The position numbers and the translations under genes are program-made. A model generated the notes under the pieces. It had not been told where the DNA came from, made no database searches, and worked only from the letters and a program-made list of their open reading frames with translations. Of a stretch of 9,930 nucleotides of DNA, positions 1 through 6,044 are shown piece by piece; positions within the stretch are counted from its first letter, which is position 1; every line of letters starts with the position of its first letter. Source of the DNA: Sphingomonas bacterium (GTDB lineage Bacteria > Pseudomonadota > Alphaproteobacteria > Sphingomonadales > Sphingomonadaceae); NCBI GenBank assembly GCA_026785645.1, contig JAJAZM010000170.1, forward strand, positions 1 to 9,930, given 5' to 3'.

Positions 1-60
1 GGGGATGATGACGGAGGACAACAGCAGCAGAGGGTAAAATCGCACGATAGGAGCCTTCAA
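1..60 (-). CDS. N-terminus of an exported protein, cut by the left window edge
   Basis: Only the first 20 codons are inside the window. Read leftward from a TTG at 60-58 they give a basic start (LKAPIVRFYP) followed by a hydrophobic run (LLLLSSVIIP), which looks like a signal peptide or first membrane segment. An AGGAGA Shine-Dalgarno sits nine bases before the TTG. No in-frame ATG exists between the TTG and the upstream stop TAA (about 92-90). A GTG five codons further in (45-43) is an alternative start but has no good ribosome site. The function cannot be read from this piece. It lies downstream of the CDF exporter on the same strand, so a metal-linked envelope protein is possible but is only a guess. 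Confidence 0.5.
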   Translation of the reverse strand, partial: MKAPIVRFYPLLLLSSVIIP

Positions 61-277
61 TTGGGGAAGTCTCCTGATAACGATATATTACATCATCACA
101 AGGCCGTTGGGCGACAACGGGCAACCTTTCATCGCGCGTGCCGGCTTCGGAAGCCGCCCGAACCCCAGTAAGTGGGGGCTGCGGGGAAGCTCTTCGCCGC
201 GCACTTCCCGAAGGAGCGCCGCCGCCGCAAGTGAACCTTTAGCCCTGGGGATCACCGCCTGCTTCAAATATTGACGC
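61..277. other. Intergenic region with clustered short hairpins and an AT-rich motif
   Basis: This 217-bp gap holds no convincing gene. It carries three perfect short inverted repeats: CCGTTG-N5-CAACGG (104-120), CGGCTT-N3-AAGCCG (142-156) and CCCCA-N5-TGGGG (163-177). A looser CACTT/AAGTG pair lies at 202-233. Between the hairpins and the left-edge gene is an AT-rich stretch (75-96) that begins TGATAACG and could be a promoter or operator. Read on the minus strand the hairpins would sit in the 5' leader of the left-edge gene or in the 3' tail of the CDF transcript. No T-run follows any of them, so none is a clear terminator. Confidence 0.4.
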
Positions 278-1216
278 CTAATGGCCGCAATCGTCGCCGG
301 GGCAATCTTCGCCCGACGCGGGCGCGGCGCATTCGACCTGGATCGTTGAGTGGTCGATCCCGAACAGTTGGTGGACATAGGCATTGGCCTGGCGAAGGAT
401 GCGGTCGCGGTCGATGTCGTCGCCGACCTGCAAATGAACGGTCATCGCGGTCTCGGTGGTCGACAACGACCAGATGTGGAGATGATGCGTCCCCACCACC
501 CCAGGTAATTTTTCGAGGGCGCGGGCGACCTGCGCCGATTCGATGTTCCTGGGCGTGCCGGCGAGCGTCATCGAGGTCGCCTCGGCCAGCAAACCCCACG
601 TGCCCCACAGGATTACCCCCGCAACCACCAGGCTGATCACCGGGTCGATCCAGCGTTCGCCGGTGAGCAAGATCGCGACGCCCGCGACCACCACCGCCGC
701 CGACACCGCGGCGTCGGCGACCATGTGGAGATAGGCGCCGCGAATGTTGAGATCGCCCTTGCGGCCGCGCGCGAACATCAAGGCGGTCAACCCATTGATC
801 ACGATCCCGACCGCCGCGACAGCCATCACGGTCGATCCGTTCGACGGCTCGGGCTCGATCAGCCGCTGGATCGCCTCGGCGATGATCGCGCCGACCGCGA
901 CCAGCAGCAGCAAGGCGTTGATCAGCGCGGCGAGGATCGAGCTTTTCTTGAGTCCATAGGAGAAGCGCGGGCTCGGCCGCCTTTTGACCAGCAGCACGCC
1001 GACATAGGCCACCACCAGCCCCAATACGTCGGACAGATTATGCCCGGCGTCGGCTAGCAAGGCCATCGAATTGGCGGCGAAACCGTAGATGGTCTCGATT
1101 ACCACGAAGGTCAGGTTGAGGATGATTCCGATGATGAAGGCGCGACCGAAATTGCTGCCGCCATTATGGTGATGGCCGCCATGGTCATGACCTGCGTGAT
1201 TGTGACCGGCGCCCAT
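278..1216 (-). CDS. Cation diffusion facilitator (CDF) metal exporter, ZitB/CzcD type
   Basis: This is an inner-membrane proton-coupled antiporter that exports Zn(II) and probably related divalent cations. At 312 residues it has the usual CDF length. The N-terminus (residues 5-18) is His-rich, as in CzcD/ZitB proteins. Six membrane segments can be placed at about 25-45, 48-78, 93-118, 128-149, 162-184 and 190-211. The paired metal-site motifs are HNLSD (H59, D63) in helix 2 and HMVAD (H164, D168) in helix 5. The cytoplasmic domain follows and includes HHLHIWSL (244-251). The last residues (about 296-312) add a Cys/His/Asp-rich tail, C296, C305, C310 and H312, that may bind metal. The ATG at 1216 fits the family start, although its ribosome site is weak. 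The psp terminator isolates it from the upstream operon. Metal specificity cannot be fixed from sequence. Confidence 0.93.
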   Translation of the reverse strand: MGAGHNHAGHDHGGHHHNGGSNFGRAFIIGIILNLTFVVIETIYGFAANSMALLADAGHNLSDVLGLVVAYVGVLLVKRRPSPRFSYGLKKSSILAALINALLLLVAVGAIIAEAIQRLIEPEPSNGSTVMAVAAVGIVINGLTALMFARGRKGDLNIRGAYLHMVADAAVSAAVVVAGVAILLTGERWIDPVISLVVAGVILWGTWGLLAEATSMTLAGTPRNIESAQVARALEKLPGVVGTHHLHIWSLSTTETAMTVHLQVGDDIDRDRILRQANAYVHQLFGIDHSTIQVECAAPASGEDCPGDDCGH

Positions 1217-1270
1217 CGGTCAATCGGATAGCGACGCCCCCCCGATGGTCAAGCGATTGCATCTCTACGC

Positions 1271-1304
1271 AAAAGCGGCCCGAGCCTATGGGTCCGGGCC
1301 GCTT
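1271..1304 (-). terminator. Intrinsic terminator of the psp operon
   Basis: A perfect 10-bp inverted repeat, AAGCGGCCCG (1273-1282) and CGGGCCGCTT (1295-1304), encloses a 12-base loop. On the minus strand the stem ends in TTTT. It lies 39 bases past the pspB stop codon and ahead of the CDF gene, so it should end psp transcripts. The plus strand has no T-run after the stem, so it appears to act in one direction. Confidence 0.8.
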
Positions 1305-1342
1305 CGCGTTGCGACATGTCGGGGAAAGCATGTCGCGGGGAC

Positions 1343-1582
1343 TTAAAGGTCGATCCCGGCGGCGATCGCTTCGAGCTTGCGAACGCGTTCCTTGAGATCG
1401 GCGATCTCGATCCGGCCGCCAACCGTCGGCGGAAGCGTGGCTTCCGCCCGGCCGCTGACCAATTCCATGCGCTTCAGCTCGAGCCAGCCCTGCCAGCCCT
1501 TGAGCGTTGCGAACGCGGCGATACCGATGGCGACCATGACGCTTGCCGCAAGCACACCGGTTGCAATTGGGTCGAACATCAT
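1343..1582 (-). CDS. pspB: Phage-shock-protein-B-like small membrane protein
   Basis: PspB works with PspC at the inner membrane to sense envelope stress and to hold or release PspA. This 79-residue protein has one N-terminal membrane segment (about residues 7-26). A short linker rich in Trp and charged residues (WQGWLELKRMEL, 30-41) follows. The C-terminal amphipathic, coiled-coil-like segment ADLKERVRKLEAI (61-73) matches the PspB plan. Its start ATG overlaps the pspC stop as ATGA, and a GGGAGGA ribosome site sits just before it, so translation is probably coupled to pspC. Overall similarity to E. coli PspB is low. The call rests on size, topology, the C-terminal heptads and the position next to pspC. 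Confidence 0.8.
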   Translation of the reverse strand: MMFDPIATGVLAASVMVAIGIAAFATLKGWQGWLELKRMELVSGRAEATLPPTVGGRIEIADLKERVRKLEAIAAGIDL

Positions 1583-1968
1583 TTTTCCTCCCGTAGCGCT
1601 TCGATCTCCCGCGCCAGCTCATGGTCTTTCTGAGATGCAATGTGGTGGTCGATCGCCATCATCCGGCGGTCGGTCTCGTCGAGCTCGCTGCGCATCGCGT
1701 GAACGCTTGGACGTACCTTGCCGACATCTTCCATCCGCTCGAAATCCGACTTGCGATTGCCCAGCCGGTCGGCCTTGTTCTTTTGCATGTGCAAGTAGAT
1801 CCCGCCGCCGATATAGGCGACCAGCGCCAGTTCCCAGCTGATCAGGATGGCGATGGCGACGAACCCAATCCGCAAGATGGTCGGATCCAAGTTAAAGATG
1901 TCGCCCAATGTCGAGCAGACTCCGGCGACCTTCTTGTCGCGGCGATTGAGTGAATAATTTGAACGCAT
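1579..1968 (-). CDS. pspC: Phage shock protein C (PspC domain) with extended C-terminal coiled coil
   Basis: PspC is an inner-membrane component of the Psp envelope-stress system. The PspC domain covers residues 5-62: basic LNRRDKKVAGVC, then LGDIFNLDPTILRIGF, then a hydrophobic membrane stretch (about 33-58) broken by W45 and E46. The remaining 70 residues (about 63-129) are charged and helical, with a likely coiled coil at 91-129 ending EIEALREEK. The total of 129 residues is in the normal range for proteobacterial PspC. An excellent GGAGGAA ribosome site lies seven bases before the ATG at 1968. The gene starts 18 bases after pspA and overlaps pspB by four bases, so it is part of the same operon. 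Confidence 0.92.
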   Translation of the reverse strand: MRSNYSLNRRDKKVAGVCSTLGDIFNLDPTILRIGFVAIAILISWELALVAYIGGGIYLHMQKNKADRLGNRKSDFERMEDVGKVRPSVHAMRSELDETDRRMMAIDHHIASQKDHELAREIEALREEK

Positions 1969-1986
1969 GCGCCGGTTCCTCCCCGA

Positions 1987-2772
1987 TCAATTCTTCGCCG
2001 CAAGCGCGGCTTTCAATGCTTCAAGCTCGGCGTCGACCTGGTCGGCGGCGCGAAGCTCGGCGAATTCTTCCTCGAGGCTCTTCGGCCCGGTCATTCCCAG
2101 CGCGTCGGCATAGCCTTCGGCGAGGTCGGCGCGGCGCTCGAGCATCTCGAAGCGCGAAAACGCATCTTCGGTGCGGTTGCCGTGAAGCATCTCGCTGGCC
2201 TTGGCGCGGCTGACTGCGCTTTCGAGCCGGTTGGCAATGCTTGCCTGCCGCGAACGAGCCTCGGCGAGCTTGGCCTGGAGCCGGGCGATATCGGCTTCAT
2301 AGCCGCGCAACACCGCGTCGATCTGGGCGACTTCCTCGCGCAAGCCTTCGGCCATTTCGGCGGCCTTCTGTTTTTCACCGAGCGCCAAGCGGGCCAGATC
2401 CTCGCGGCCCTTGTCGAGCGCCAGCTGGGCCTTGTCGGTCCAATTTTCCTGGATCCCGTCGAGGCGATCGATCGCGCGCCGCATTTCTTTCATGTCGGCG
2501 ATCGATCGGGCCGCGGTCGCCCGGACTTCAACCAACGTCTCTTCCATTTCGACGATGATTATCCGGATCATCCGCGCCGGATCTTCCGACCGGTCGAGCA
2601 ATTCGGTGACATTCGCCGCGATGATGTCGCGGGTCCGGGTGAAGATGGGACCCGACAGCAAATTGGCGAGCGGTGCGAAGCGGACGGTCAGGCTGTCCGC
2701 TTGCGCCTCGGGATCGGCTATCCGCGGGGTGCGGGTCGGCACCTTGGCCTCGATCGGGTCGAGATCATGCAC
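1987..2772 (-). CDS. pspA: Phage shock protein A (PspA/IM30, ESCRT-III-like membrane-stress effector)
   Basis: PspA forms helical oligomers on the inner membrane that limit proton leakage under envelope stress. In many bacteria it also restrains the activator PspF. The conserved core begins at IFTRTRDIIAANVTELLD (residue 43 from the chosen start) and includes DPARMIR (64-70) and EMEETLVEVRA. Long amphipathic and coiled-coil helices follow to the end. The core of about 219 residues matches the family length of about 220. No ATG lies near the usual MGIF start. The reading frame stays open upstream through 42 extra residues to a GTG (2772-2770), which overlaps the stop of the preceding 43-aa gene. 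That suggests translational coupling. A TTG seven codons before the core would give a near-canonical start but has no ribosome site. The start is therefore uncertain; the identity is not. Confidence 0.9.
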   Translation of the reverse strand: MHDLDPIEAKVPTRTPRIADPEAQADSLTVRFAPLANLLSGPIFTRTRDIIAANVTELLDRSEDPARMIRIIIVEMEETLVEVRATAARSIADMKEMRRAIDRLDGIQENWTDKAQLALDKGREDLARLALGEKQKAAEMAEGLREEVAQIDAVLRGYEADIARLQAKLAEARSRQASIANRLESAVSRAKASEMLHGNRTEDAFSRFEMLERRADLAEGYADALGMTGPKSLEEEFAELRAADQVDAELEALKAALAAKN

Positions 2773-2896
2773 TGACGGTGACCACCGCGGTTGCAAACGA
2801 AGTCGCCGGGCCGATGGCTGCGCCGACTGCGACCGTGCTCATGAGGACCGCCGCAAAGGCAGCAACCAGATGGCGCTGAAGGTTCGAACCAAACAT
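2765..2896 (-). CDS. 43-aa small hydrophobic protein leading the psp operon
   Basis: This short reading frame runs from an ATG at 2896 to a TGA at 2767-2765, with AGGGAG seven to eight bases before the start. The product begins MFGSNLQRHLVAAF, then a long Ala/Val-rich hydrophobic run to the end: a basic start followed by a signal-peptide-like or single membrane segment. It ends inside the first codons of pspA when pspA starts at the GTG, overlapping by eight bases. It is the first gene of the pspA-C-B operon and has a better ribosome site than pspA. From general impression, similar short proteins precede pspA in sphingomonads, but I could not check this. It may be a membrane microprotein or mainly serve to couple translation into pspA. 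It has no recognised family. Confidence 0.6.
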   Translation of the reverse strand: MFGSNLQRHLVAAFAAVLMSTVAVGAAIGPATSFATAVVTVSA

Positions 2897-2951
2897 TGTC
2901 TTTCTCCCTTTTTGAACCGCCATCCAAATCCGGCGCCTCATGCAACCAACT

Positions 2952-2969
2952 ATTCACGAGACGTGCCAA
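2952..2969 (-). promoter_or_regulatory. Candidate sigma-54 promoter for the psp operon
   Basis: On the minus strand TTGGCACGTCTCGTGAAT matches the sigma-54 -24 box perfectly (TTGGCACG). At the correct spacing the -12 region reads GTGA where TTGC is expected, so the G is kept but the C is lost. It lies 56-73 bases before the 43-aa gene start. Psp operons are classically sigma-54 and PspF dependent, which fits, but the weak -12 box keeps this a candidate. Confidence 0.35.
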
Positions 2970-3018
2970 TCCAGAATTTCCGCCAATTTATACCGCAAGA
3001 CGATTGTTCAGTGGGTCG

Positions 3019-3062
3019 AGTTGGCGCAATTTCCCACCAGCAGTTGGGAAAGCTGACCAACT
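3019..3062. promoter_or_regulatory. 44-bp two-part dyad upstream of psp, possible activator binding site
   Basis: Two nested pairs of perfect half-sites share one centre at 3040.5: AGTTGG (3019-3024) with CCAACT (3057-3062), and TTTCCCA (3030-3036) with TGGGAAA (3045-3051). The five-base spacers between them are not symmetric, as expected of a protein site and unlike a simple hairpin. A fourth copy, CCAACT, lies at 2946-2951. The dyad sits roughly 70-110 bases upstream of the transcription start implied by the sigma-54-like promoter, which is a typical enhancer position. It lies between the divergent psp operon and the 76-aa gene, so it could act on either. Confidence 0.45.
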
Positions 3063-3146
3063 GTTCATATCCGACTACATTGTCCAAGGAACCAAGCTCG
3101 CACTCGCGCGCTTGAGCGGGCAAGAAACGTTAGCGAAGGAATGACG

Positions 3147-3377
3147 ATGCTTGGAAAAATTGCAGGTGCGTTCATCGGCAGCAGGGTTGCCGGACGCCAC
3201 TCGGGCGCCAAGGGCGCATTGCTCGGGATCGGACTTGCCGCCGTCGCTCGGCGCGGGCTCGGGCCGCTTGGTCTGGCGCTTGGCGCAGGCTGGGCCGCGA
3301 AGAAGTTCTACGACCGCCGCCAAGCCACGCGGTCGCCGGTCTATCCGTCGAACGTCACGCCCGGACGGGTCGATTAA
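3147..3377 (+). CDS. 76-aa Gly/Ala-rich hypothetical protein
   Basis: I do not recognise a family. The protein is rich in Gly, Ala and Leu with scattered Arg/Lys. It begins MLGKIAGAFIGSRVAGR, has a mildly hydrophobic middle (about residues 24-50, including LGPLGLALGAGWAAKKFYD), and ends in a polar Pro-containing tail. It may associate with membranes but lacks a clear transmembrane helix. The ATG at 3147 is preferred because AAGGA lies six bases before it. An ATG two codons earlier (3141) abuts the same AAGGA and is too close. It is divergent from the psp operon, and its stop shares bases with the stop of the convergent DUF3297 gene. Confidence 0.7.
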   Translation: MLGKIAGAFIGSRVAGRHSGAKGALLGIGLAAVARRGLGPLGLALGAGWAAKKFYDRRQATRSPVYPSNVTPGRVD

Positions 3378-3658
3378 GCGTCGTTGTCGACTGAAGCGTC
3401 GTCGGGCCGGTCTTCATAATAAGGCTCGACGACACCTTTCAATTTGACCGTCATCGGATTGCCAAAGCGGTCGCGGCTGCGGCCAGCGGCGACGCGGATC
3501 CAGCCTTCGGACACGCTATACTCCTCGACGTTGGTCTTTTCGACCCCGTTGAATTTGATCCCTACCCCGCGCTCAAGCACGGCGCCGTCAAAATGCGGAC
3601 TGCGCGGATCAAGGCTGAGATGATCGGGAAGGTCGGGGTTTTCAATTTTGTCAGTCAT
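3374..3658 (-). CDS. DUF3297 family protein
   Basis: The 94-residue product carries the hallmarks of the DUF3297 family of small proteobacterial proteins of unknown function. These are HLSLDPRSPHFDGAVLERGVGI (13-34), KFNGVEKTNVEEYSVSEGWI (35-54), then RVAAGRSRDRFGNPMTVKLKG (55-75) and VEPYYED. The length is typical, it is predicted soluble, and it has no signal peptide or membrane segment. A weak AAAGG lies nine bases before the ATG at 3658. It is divergent from the bkd operon across an 89-bp gap. It ends convergently with the 76-aa gene, sharing the bases TTAA so that each strand reads TAA. Nothing here reveals its role. Confidence 0.88.
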   Translation of the reverse strand: MTDKIENPDLPDHLSLDPRSPHFDGAVLERGVGIKFNGVEKTNVEEYSVSEGWIRVAAGRSRDRFGNPMTVKLKGVVEPYYEDRPDDASVDNDA

Positions 3659-3747
3659 GGGCAGCGCCTTTGCCGCGCTCGGCCGCGCTCGTCAAACCCG
3701 CCGTCGAGGTTGCTCGCTCGCCCGTGCCGCATTAAGCGCGGTCGCCA
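3659..3747. promoter_or_regulatory. Divergent intergenic region between DUF3297 and bkd genes
   Basis: This 89-bp gap must hold the promoter of the bkd operon and that of the DUF3297 gene. I see no convincing -35/-10 pair, sigma-54 box or clear operator dyad. The base before the E1-alpha ATG lacks a strong Shine-Dalgarno, with only AAGCGCGG nearby. No regulator of the BkdR/Lrp type is adjacent. Confidence 0.4.
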
Positions 3748-5034
3748 ATGACCAAAACGCCCCCTGATCGCGCCAACCGGCCAGCGCTCGCGCTGCATGT
3801 GCCCGAGCCCCAGTACCGGCCCGGCGACACGCCCGATTTCTCGTCGATTGACGTCCCCGCTGCGGGCGCTGCGCCGCGCCCCGATGTGATGGCCGAGGCG
3901 GAGGAGACGTTTCCGCTGTGCACGCACCTCGTCCGGGTGCTCGACGATGACGGCCGCGCGGTCGGGCCGTGGGATCCTAGGCTCGACCCCGATACATTGC
4001 GCAAGATGTATCGGGACATGAAAACCGTCCGCGTGTTCGACGATCGGATGTATCGCGCCCAGCGGCAGGGCAAGACCAGTTTCTACATGAAGTGCACCGG
4101 GGAAGAAGCGATTGCGGTCGCCGCCGCCACCGCGATGGACCCCGAGGACATGCACTTCCCGACCTATCGCCAGCAGGGTCTGCTGGTCGCGCGCGGCTAT
4201 CCGCTGGTGACGATGATGTGCCAGATCTACTCAAACGCGGGAGATCCGCTCCACGGCCGCCAGCTGCCGATCATGTATTCGGACAAGGCCCACGGCTTCT
4301 TCTCAATCTCGGGCAATCTCGGCACCCAATATCCGCAGGCAGTGGGCTGGGCGATGGCCTCGGCGATCAAGGGCGACTCGCGGATCGCGATGGGCTGGAT
4401 CGGCGATGGTGCGACGGCGGAAGGCGACTTCCATTCGGCACTGACGTTCGCCGCGGTCTATCAGGCACCAGTGATCCTCGCGGTCGTCAACAATCAGTGG
4501 GCGATCTCGAGCTTCAGCGGCCTCGCCGGGGCCGAACAGGCGACCTTCGCCAGCCGCGCGGTCGGCTATGGCATTGCGGGCTTGCGCGTCGACGGCAATG
4601 ACGCGCTCGCGGTCTATGCCGCGGTGCGCTGGGCGAGCGAGCGCGCACGGACCAATGGCGGTCCGACACTGATCGAATTCTTCACCTACCGCGCCGAAGG
4701 GCATTCGACCTCCGACGACCCGACCGGATACCGCCCCAAGGGCGAACCCGAGGCGTGGCCGCTGGGCGACCCGATTGCCCGGCTGAAGGCGCATCTTCTG
4801 GCGCTTGGCGAATGGGACGATGTGCGCGATGCGGCGCAGAACAAGGAAATCGACGCCACCGTCCGCGCCGCTCAGAAACAGGCCGAGCAGCAGGGCATCC
4901 TGCCGGGCCAGGGCTTCGACAATATCGGATCGATGTTCGAGGACGTCTACGCCGACACGCCGTGGCACATCGCCGAGCAGCGCGACCAGGCGCTCGACGA
5001 AGCCCGCGAGTTCCTCGGGCGGGACGCATCATGA
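3748..5034 (+). CDS. bkdA1: Branched-chain 2-oxoacid dehydrogenase E1 subunit alpha
   Basis: With E1-beta this ThDP-dependent subunit decarboxylates the 2-oxoacids of Val, Leu and Ile and passes the acyl group to E2. At 428 residues it has the long N-terminus typical of proteobacterial BCKDH (ALALHVPEPQYRPGDTPDF, about 14-31). The dehydrogenase fold follows from about residue 80. The ThDP/Mg motif runs from GDGATAEGDFHS (219-230) to NNQWAIS (248-254). The loop YRAEGHSTSDDP (314-325) contains the active-site-region His319 and the Ser residues that correspond to the phosphorylation loop of mitochondrial E1-alpha. It also has YRQQGLLVARGYP (140-152), seen in BCKDH-type E1 rather than pyruvate-type. 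The gene overlaps E1-beta by ATGA. The start lacks a strong ribosome site but matches the family N-terminus. Confidence 0.94.
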   Translation: MTKTPPDRANRPALALHVPEPQYRPGDTPDFSSIDVPAAGAAPRPDVMAEAEETFPLCTHLVRVLDDDGRAVGPWDPRLDPDTLRKMYRDMKTVRVFDDRMYRAQRQGKTSFYMKCTGEEAIAVAAATAMDPEDMHFPTYRQQGLLVARGYPLVTMMCQIYSNAGDPLHGRQLPIMYSDKAHGFFSISGNLGTQYPQAVGWAMASAIKGDSRIAMGWIGDGATAEGDFHSALTFAAVYQAPVILAVVNNQWAISSFSGLAGAEQATFASRAVGYGIAGLRVDGNDALAVYAAVRWASERARTNGGPTLIEFFTYRAEGHSTSDDPTGYRPKGEPEAWPLGDPIARLKAHLLALGEWDDVRDAAQNKEIDATVRAAQKQAEQQGILPGQGFDNIGSMFEDVYADTPWHIAEQRDQALDEAREFLGRDAS

Positions 5035-6044
5035 GCAACAGGAACATGATCGAGGCGATCAACGACGCCCACCGCGTGATGATGGAGCGCGATCCCGACA
5101 TCGTCGTCTATGGCGAGGATGTCGGTTATTTCGGCGGCGTGTTCCGCGCCACTGCCGGCTTGCAGGAGCAGTTCGGCAAGACCCGCTGCTTCGACGCGCC
5201 GATCTCCGAAGGCGGGATCATCGGCACCGCGGTCGGAATGGCGGCGTACGGCTTGAAACCCGTGATTGAGATCCAGTTCGCCGATTACATCTATCCCGGC
5301 TACGACCAGATCGTCAGCGAAGTCGCCAAGATGCGCTATCGCACGGCCGGCGAATGGACCATGCCGATGGTCATCCGCAGCCCCTATGGCGGAGGCATTT
5401 TCGGCGGCCAGACGCACAGCCAGTCACCAGAGGCATTGTTCACCCACATCACCGGGATAAAGACCGTCATCCCGTCCAACCCCTATGACGCCAAGGGACT
5501 GCTGATCGCGGCGATCGAGGATCCCGATCCGGTGCTGTTCTTCGAGCCCAAGCGGATCTACAACGGACCGTTCGACGGCCACCATGACAAGCCCGTTACG
5601 CCTTGGTCGAAGCATGAACTGAGCGAAGTCCCCGACGGCCATTATACCGTGCCGTTGGGCAAGGCGAAGGTAGTGCGCGAAGGCGAGGCGCTGACTATCC
5701 TGACTTATGGCACGATGGTCCATGTCTCGCTCGCCGCAGTCGAAGAGAATGGCGTGGACGCCGAGGTGATCGACCTGCGCACGCTGATCCCGCTCGACAT
5801 CGAGACGATCGAGGAAAGCGTCAAGAAAACCGGTCGCTGCCTGGTGGTGCAGGAAGCGACCAAAACCTCGGGTTTCGGAGCCGAGCTTGCGGCGCTGGTG
5901 CAGGAGCGCTGCTTCTATCATCTCGAAGCCCCGGTCGAGCGCGTCGCGGGGTGGGACACGCCCTACCCGCACGCCTATGAATGGATTTACTTCCCCGGCC
6001 CGATCCGGATGAAGAACGCCCTCAAGAAGGTCATGGCTGCATGA
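5031..6044 (+). CDS. bkdA2: Branched-chain 2-oxoacid dehydrogenase E1 subunit beta
   Basis: This is the beta half of the E1 heterotetramer, which completes the ThDP site and contacts E2. The 337-residue length is standard. It begins with the family N-terminus MSNRNMIEAINDAHRVMMERD and YGEDVGYFGGVFRAT. It then has FDAPISEGGIIG, with E60 at the position of the ThDP-activating glutamate, and IQFADYIYPGYDQIVSE (81-97). GGGIFGGQTHSQSPE (120-134) contains His129, and a C-terminal half reads LDIETIEESVKKTGR and ends WIYFPGPIRMKNALKK. The start at 5031 gives an ATGA overlap with E1-alpha. The frame stays open further upstream, but that region is E1-alpha sequence in another frame, so the longer reading is rejected. 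Confidence 0.95.
   Translation: MSNRNMIEAINDAHRVMMERDPDIVVYGEDVGYFGGVFRATAGLQEQFGKTRCFDAPISEGGIIGTAVGMAAYGLKPVIEIQFADYIYPGYDQIVSEVAKMRYRTAGEWTMPMVIRSPYGGGIFGGQTHSQSPEALFTHITGIKTVIPSNPYDAKGLLIAAIEDPDPVLFFEPKRIYNGPFDGHHDKPVTPWSKHELSEVPDGHYTVPLGKAKVVREGEALTILTYGTMVHVSLAAVEENGVDAEVIDLRTLIPLDIETIEESVKKTGRCLVVQEATKTSGFGAELAALVQERCFYHLEAPVERVAGWDTPYPHAYEWIYFPGPIRMKNALKKVMAA

Noticed and set aside
104..233. Cobalamin-type riboswitch in the left intergenic region
   Set aside because: I looked for the conserved B12-box and the AAGCCGG/GCCACTG landmarks. Only a chance AAGCCGG-like piece is present within a simple hairpin.
88..384. 98-codon minus-strand frame overlapping the end of the CDF gene
   Set aside because: Its first third is the CDF gene in another frame, the remainder is Arg/Pro-rich with no family resemblance, and it runs through the hairpin cluster. 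No ribosome site was seen.
2411..3115. 234-codon plus-strand frame opposite pspA and its upstream region
   Set aside because: Ser/Arg-rich shadow of pspA that also crosses the regulatory gap; no homology recognised.
4755..5030. 92-residue upstream extension of E1-beta
   Set aside because: It overlaps E1-alpha coding sequence in another frame and is Arg/Gly-rich. The family N-terminus starts exactly at the ATG at 5031, which overlaps the E1-alpha stop.
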